A DNA stretch of 35,021 nt from contig JAALKG010000011.1 in NCBI GenBank assembly GCA_011088145.1, positions 1 through 35,021 of the forward strand, written 5' to 3'. A program made the translations under genes and the position numbers. Each line of letters begins with the position of its first letter. Position 1 is the stretch's first letter. The notes below the pieces were generated by a model. The model had not been told where the DNA came from, did no database searches, and was given only the letters and a program-made list of their open reading frames with translations. Shown here piece after piece: positions 32,033 through 35,021 of the stretch. This DNA comes from Cyanobacteria bacterium MH1_Bin12 (GTDB lineage Bacteria; Cyanobacteriota; Cyanobacteriia; Cyanobacteriales; Cyanobacteriaceae).

Positions 32033-32491
32033 CTATAAAAATCGGCTTAAGTCAAATTCAGTTGTATTATTATTATGGGGTTGCATTTCTTGACTAAGAA
32101 TTAGTAAAATCCTTTCACTATAATCGATCGCACCTTGTAATTTTTCTTGTAATTTAGCCAAACCACCATTGGCGTATTCTTCAAAGATGGTAATTATTTC
32201 AACTTCCCTATTAATATTACTCGAACAGATCGTTTCCCGATTATTAGTCTCTAATAAAGCTAATAAGTTTAACAATGGTTGATAACCACGAGAATTAAAC
32301 ACTTCTATACTAATGGGATTTGGTTCTTTTGCGATCGTCTGAAGAGGGATTTTTTGCTGATATTTTTTACCCAAACTAGCGGCAAAGACCATAATATCAG
32401 CATAAGTAGTAAATACACCCTGAGGATTCTCGATAGTACAAAGTAGATTTTGTAGTAAATCAGCCTTATCTTGGGCAACCCTTATTCTCAT
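32033..32491 (-). CDS. Dnd system (DNA phosphorothioation)-associated protein 4-like
   Basis: GVFTTYADIMVFAASLGKKYQQKIPLQ...NPISIEVFN...ITIFEEYANGGLAKLQEKL resembles the Dnd-associated protein 4 family as I remember it; no alignment was run. Confidence 0.6.
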   Translation of the reverse strand: MRIRVAQDKADLLQNLLCTIENPQGVFTTYADIMVFAASLGKKYQQKIPLQTIAKEPNPISIEVFNSRGYQPLLNLLALLETNNRETICSSNINREVEIITIFEEYANGGLAKLQEKLQGAIDYSERILLILSQEMQPHNNNTTEFDLSRFL

Positions 32492-32495
32492 ATTC

Positions 32496-33371
32496 TCAGC
32501 TATTTTGATCCATTAACAACCAAAAAGCGGCAAAGGATTCTGAATCAGGAGATGATTGAATCGCAAGGAAATGAACACCATTAGCGTCTTTTTTGGTTTG
32601 CTCAAATCCTTCTCCTTCGGTGACAGTATTTTTATCTGTGAGATTAGCTAAAACCCAACTATCACTAACTCCTGTTTCCAGACAAACACGAGGAAATACT
32701 CCTTGTTCTATTCTTAAATAGCTTAATTCTAATCCAGACATCCATGCAGCTAAAGGTAAAGCACGAGAAGAAAAAATAATTAATCCCGGAATTTTGGTAT
32801 CAGGTTTAATCTCCGCCATTTCTAGAGGAAAAGCCTCATGGAAACTAATATCCCATTCATTCATATCTAGTAAATCACCAGCAGTTAAACTAACTAATGC
32901 CCACTTATCCTGTTTATCTCCTTTTAAAGCATCAGGTAAATTAATGGGATTAGTTTGAGGATATTGAATCGATACGGCTAATTTTACATTTTCATCATAG
33001 CCTTCTTGTTCAGGATAAAAAGAAGTTATTCTTTGATTAATCCATTTATTTAATGTATAGGTATGACGGGAAGGGAAAACAGGAATGCCTAAATCTTCAC
33101 AACTTTTGAGAATCATATTATTCATCTGACGACGAAAAAAACGAACCTTACTGGGTATTTTACCTGATGAAGCGATCGCATTAGAAATTGCATCTTTAAG
33201 AGTGAGAGAATTAACCTCCGAATTAGAGCAAAATTGAGAATAACGAAATAAAGAATTTAGATCTGTATCTATATCAGTAGGGCTTTCACAAATTAAAACT
33301 TCCCATTTCTTTTTTTTATTTTCGTCTAATATAGGACGAGAATAAAAATCTAATTCCCAAATTGTTCCCAT
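32496..33371 (-). CDS. Tab2/Atab2 (DUF1092) family RNA-binding protein
   Basis: MGTIWELDFYSRPILDENKKKKWEVLICES...VRFFRRQMNNMILKSCEDLGIPVFPSRHTYTL. Confidence 0.9.
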   Translation of the reverse strand: MGTIWELDFYSRPILDENKKKKWEVLICESPTDIDTDLNSLFRYSQFCSNSEVNSLTLKDAISNAIASSGKIPSKVRFFRRQMNNMILKSCEDLGIPVFPSRHTYTLNKWINQRITSFYPEQEGYDENVKLAVSIQYPQTNPINLPDALKGDKQDKWALVSLTAGDLLDMNEWDISFHEAFPLEMAEIKPDTKIPGLIIFSSRALPLAAWMSGLELSYLRIEQGVFPRVCLETGVSDSWVLANLTDKNTVTEGEGFEQTKKDANGVHFLAIQSSPDSESFAAFWLLMDQNS

Positions 33372-33790
33372 TGTATTTGTTTGTTTGGCTTATTGGCAGG
33401 TTATTGTAAACTATTTTTACTTTAGTTATAATAGCATTTGCTAGAGACATCACAAAAATGAATATCTATAGCTGAAAATTTTGAAACAGCTTAATTATTA
33501 ACGTTAGTTGTTGAGGGTGCGACCTCGTTTTGATGTTTAAAGAAAAGCCATGAGACCTTTATCCTATAAGGTATTTATTAATTGATGAAATAAGACGATA
33601 CTTTAGCTGATTTTATGTTTATAAATTCTCTGAAAACCCATTGGATATTGGATTAAAGCTCGAAGTGTATCAAATAAATGTCGCAGCCGTTGTTGAGCCT
33701 ATCAAACCTCAGTAACTAAATTTGTTCGATGGAATGTCAACTATAAATTTCTAATGTGTATTGATTATTAGGTAGTCCTAAACAAGTAAG

Positions 33791-34698
33791 GAGGGTGCGA
33801 CCTGTTAGTGATAGGATACATAGTATAAAACTTAAAAAGGCAAAAAGATGGGCGTTCAATTAGTCAGTGTAGAAGGGACACAAGTGAAAATAGAAATTAC
33901 CATCGACTTGAGTCGTTCCATGTTAACCAGTGAAGAAAATATCCAAAAAAGTTTAAACGAAGCTGGAAATATGGCAACAGGAGAGGCATTAAAATATCTA
34001 GATACGGATGGTTCTCAAATCGAGATAGCTGGAGAACGGATGTATTGCAAAGCCAAACAGAACAAATCTTATCAAACACCTTACGGAAAAGTGGAAGTTA
34101 AACGTCATGTCTATCAAAAGGGAGGAGGAGGAAAGACCTATTGCCCGATGGACAGAGAAGCCAGAATAATTATCGCCTCAACGCCATTTTTGGCCAAACA
34201 AGTATCATCAAAACTAGCCTATGGCTCAGGATATCTCGGAGCAGTTGCGGTTGCCCTTTACCCCAAAGACTTAGGTTCTCAGAAGCGATGGCTAAAAGAA
34301 AGTTGTCATCAACTCAAGCATGAGGAGGGTGCGGCGGATTTGCTTTATCAACAAATGCTGGAGCTATGTCAATCTCAAAAACATAGCAAAGGAATTAAAG
34401 AGAAATTAGAAGCAGCAGTGACCTATTTTGGGAATCATCGTCATCAAATGAACTATGCTTTTTACCAACAGCAATGCTATCCCATTGGTTCGGGAGTAAC
34501 GGAGGCGGCCTGTCAAACTGTGATCAAACAACGCTTATGTTGTTCTGGTATGCGATGGAAAGAAACGGGAGCAGCAGTGGTACTCAGTTTAAGAACTTTG
34601 GTTTTGACTCCCACTCGTTGGTCTCAATTTTGGAATAAACTTAATCAATATGGCTTTCCTACTCTCTCTTCATTGTAGTATATAAAGGTCGCACCCTC
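33791..34698 (+). mobile_element. ISKra4-type insertion sequence, internally deleted
   Basis: Perfect 13-bp terminal inverted repeats GAGGGTGCGACCT (33791-33803) / AGGTCGCACCCTC (34686-34698) flanking a transposase ORF. Confidence 0.85.
33848..34678 (+). pseudogene. ISKra4-family transposase with in-frame deletion of the central DDE core
   Basis: The N-terminal part (VQLVSVEGTQVKIEITIDLSRSMLTSEEN...SSKLAYGSG) joins directly to the C-terminal part (YLGAVAVALYPKD...YPIGSGVTEAACQTVIKQRLCCSGMRWKE). The region expected to hold GxDGT and ADGA is missing. Confidence 0.85.
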
Positions 34699-34710
34699 TC
34701 CAATGATGTA

Positions 34711-35010
34711 TTGGAATCTATATCCGATGCGGTTGTCTATAACCGAAATAAATATACTGCAACAATAGGCTTGCATATTGCCGATAAAGCTACAGTAGAA
34801 AATTTGATTGGTTTAATAAAATCTCAAGGTTTTGTTATGCCTTGGCGACTCACCGAATCAGATTCGCCTGGTATAGCTTGGGAATTATCTCTTGAGCCAA
34901 TTACGATCGACCAAACAATTAGTCTAGCCAATGATTTGGCTTCTTATTTGGAACAAGTTCAACAACTAAGGAGATTTCTAAGAAAGAAATTACCCGCTAA
35001 AAAGGTCTAA
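34711..35010 (+). CDS. Hypothetical protein, possibly N-terminally truncated by the IS
   Basis: 99 aa from a TTG. The frame is open back to about 34645, through the IS right end, and no ribosome binding site is seen. Confidence 0.4.
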   Translation: MESISDAVVYNRNKYTATIGLHIADKATVENLIGLIKSQGFVMPWRLTESDSPGIAWELSLEPITIDQTISLANDLASYLEQVQQLRRFLRKKLPAKKV

Positions 35011-35021
35011 TAAGAATATCC

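Noticed and set aside
33897-34323. Two small ORFs overlapping the ISKra4 transposase
   Set aside because: Alternate or opposite frames of a recognised transposase.

Overview
This is a cyanobacterial chromosome window. It is AT-rich, has HIP1 GCGATCGC sites, and carries Ycf34, GUN4, Tab2/Atab2, RpaA, DUF760, DUF751 and DUF1825 proteins. Most of it is ordinary housekeeping content: groESL with a perfect CIRCE operator, hisF, a ManC-type guanylyltransferase, an LCP-family protein, a CCA-adding enzyme, rbfA, cysC, an rpmH-rnpA-PH-yidC-khpB-DUF177 cluster, tsaB, rpaA, pgeF, msrB and tRNA-Asn. Two genuine small genes are missing from the ORF track: rpmH (TTG start) and an smtA-type metallothionein, which lies tail-to-tail with smtB downstream of a perfect 12-6-12 palindrome. 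No complete new multi-gene system is visible. The most notable structure is repeated gene decay: a TauE/SafE gene with one in-frame TGA, a REC-histidine kinase gene with one in-frame TGA plus a histidine kinase remnant beside it, a mannosyl-3-phosphoglycerate phosphatase-like gene with two in-frame stops, and an adjacent yccF with an internal deletion and frameshift. There is also an ISKra4-type element whose transposase has lost the middle of its DDE core by an in-frame deletion, an IS701-like stub, and two small intergenic repeat families with two copies each. Leads worth a second look are an HTH protein with a GrpE-like C-terminal domain and an orphan Dnd (phosphorothioation)-associated protein 4-like gene.
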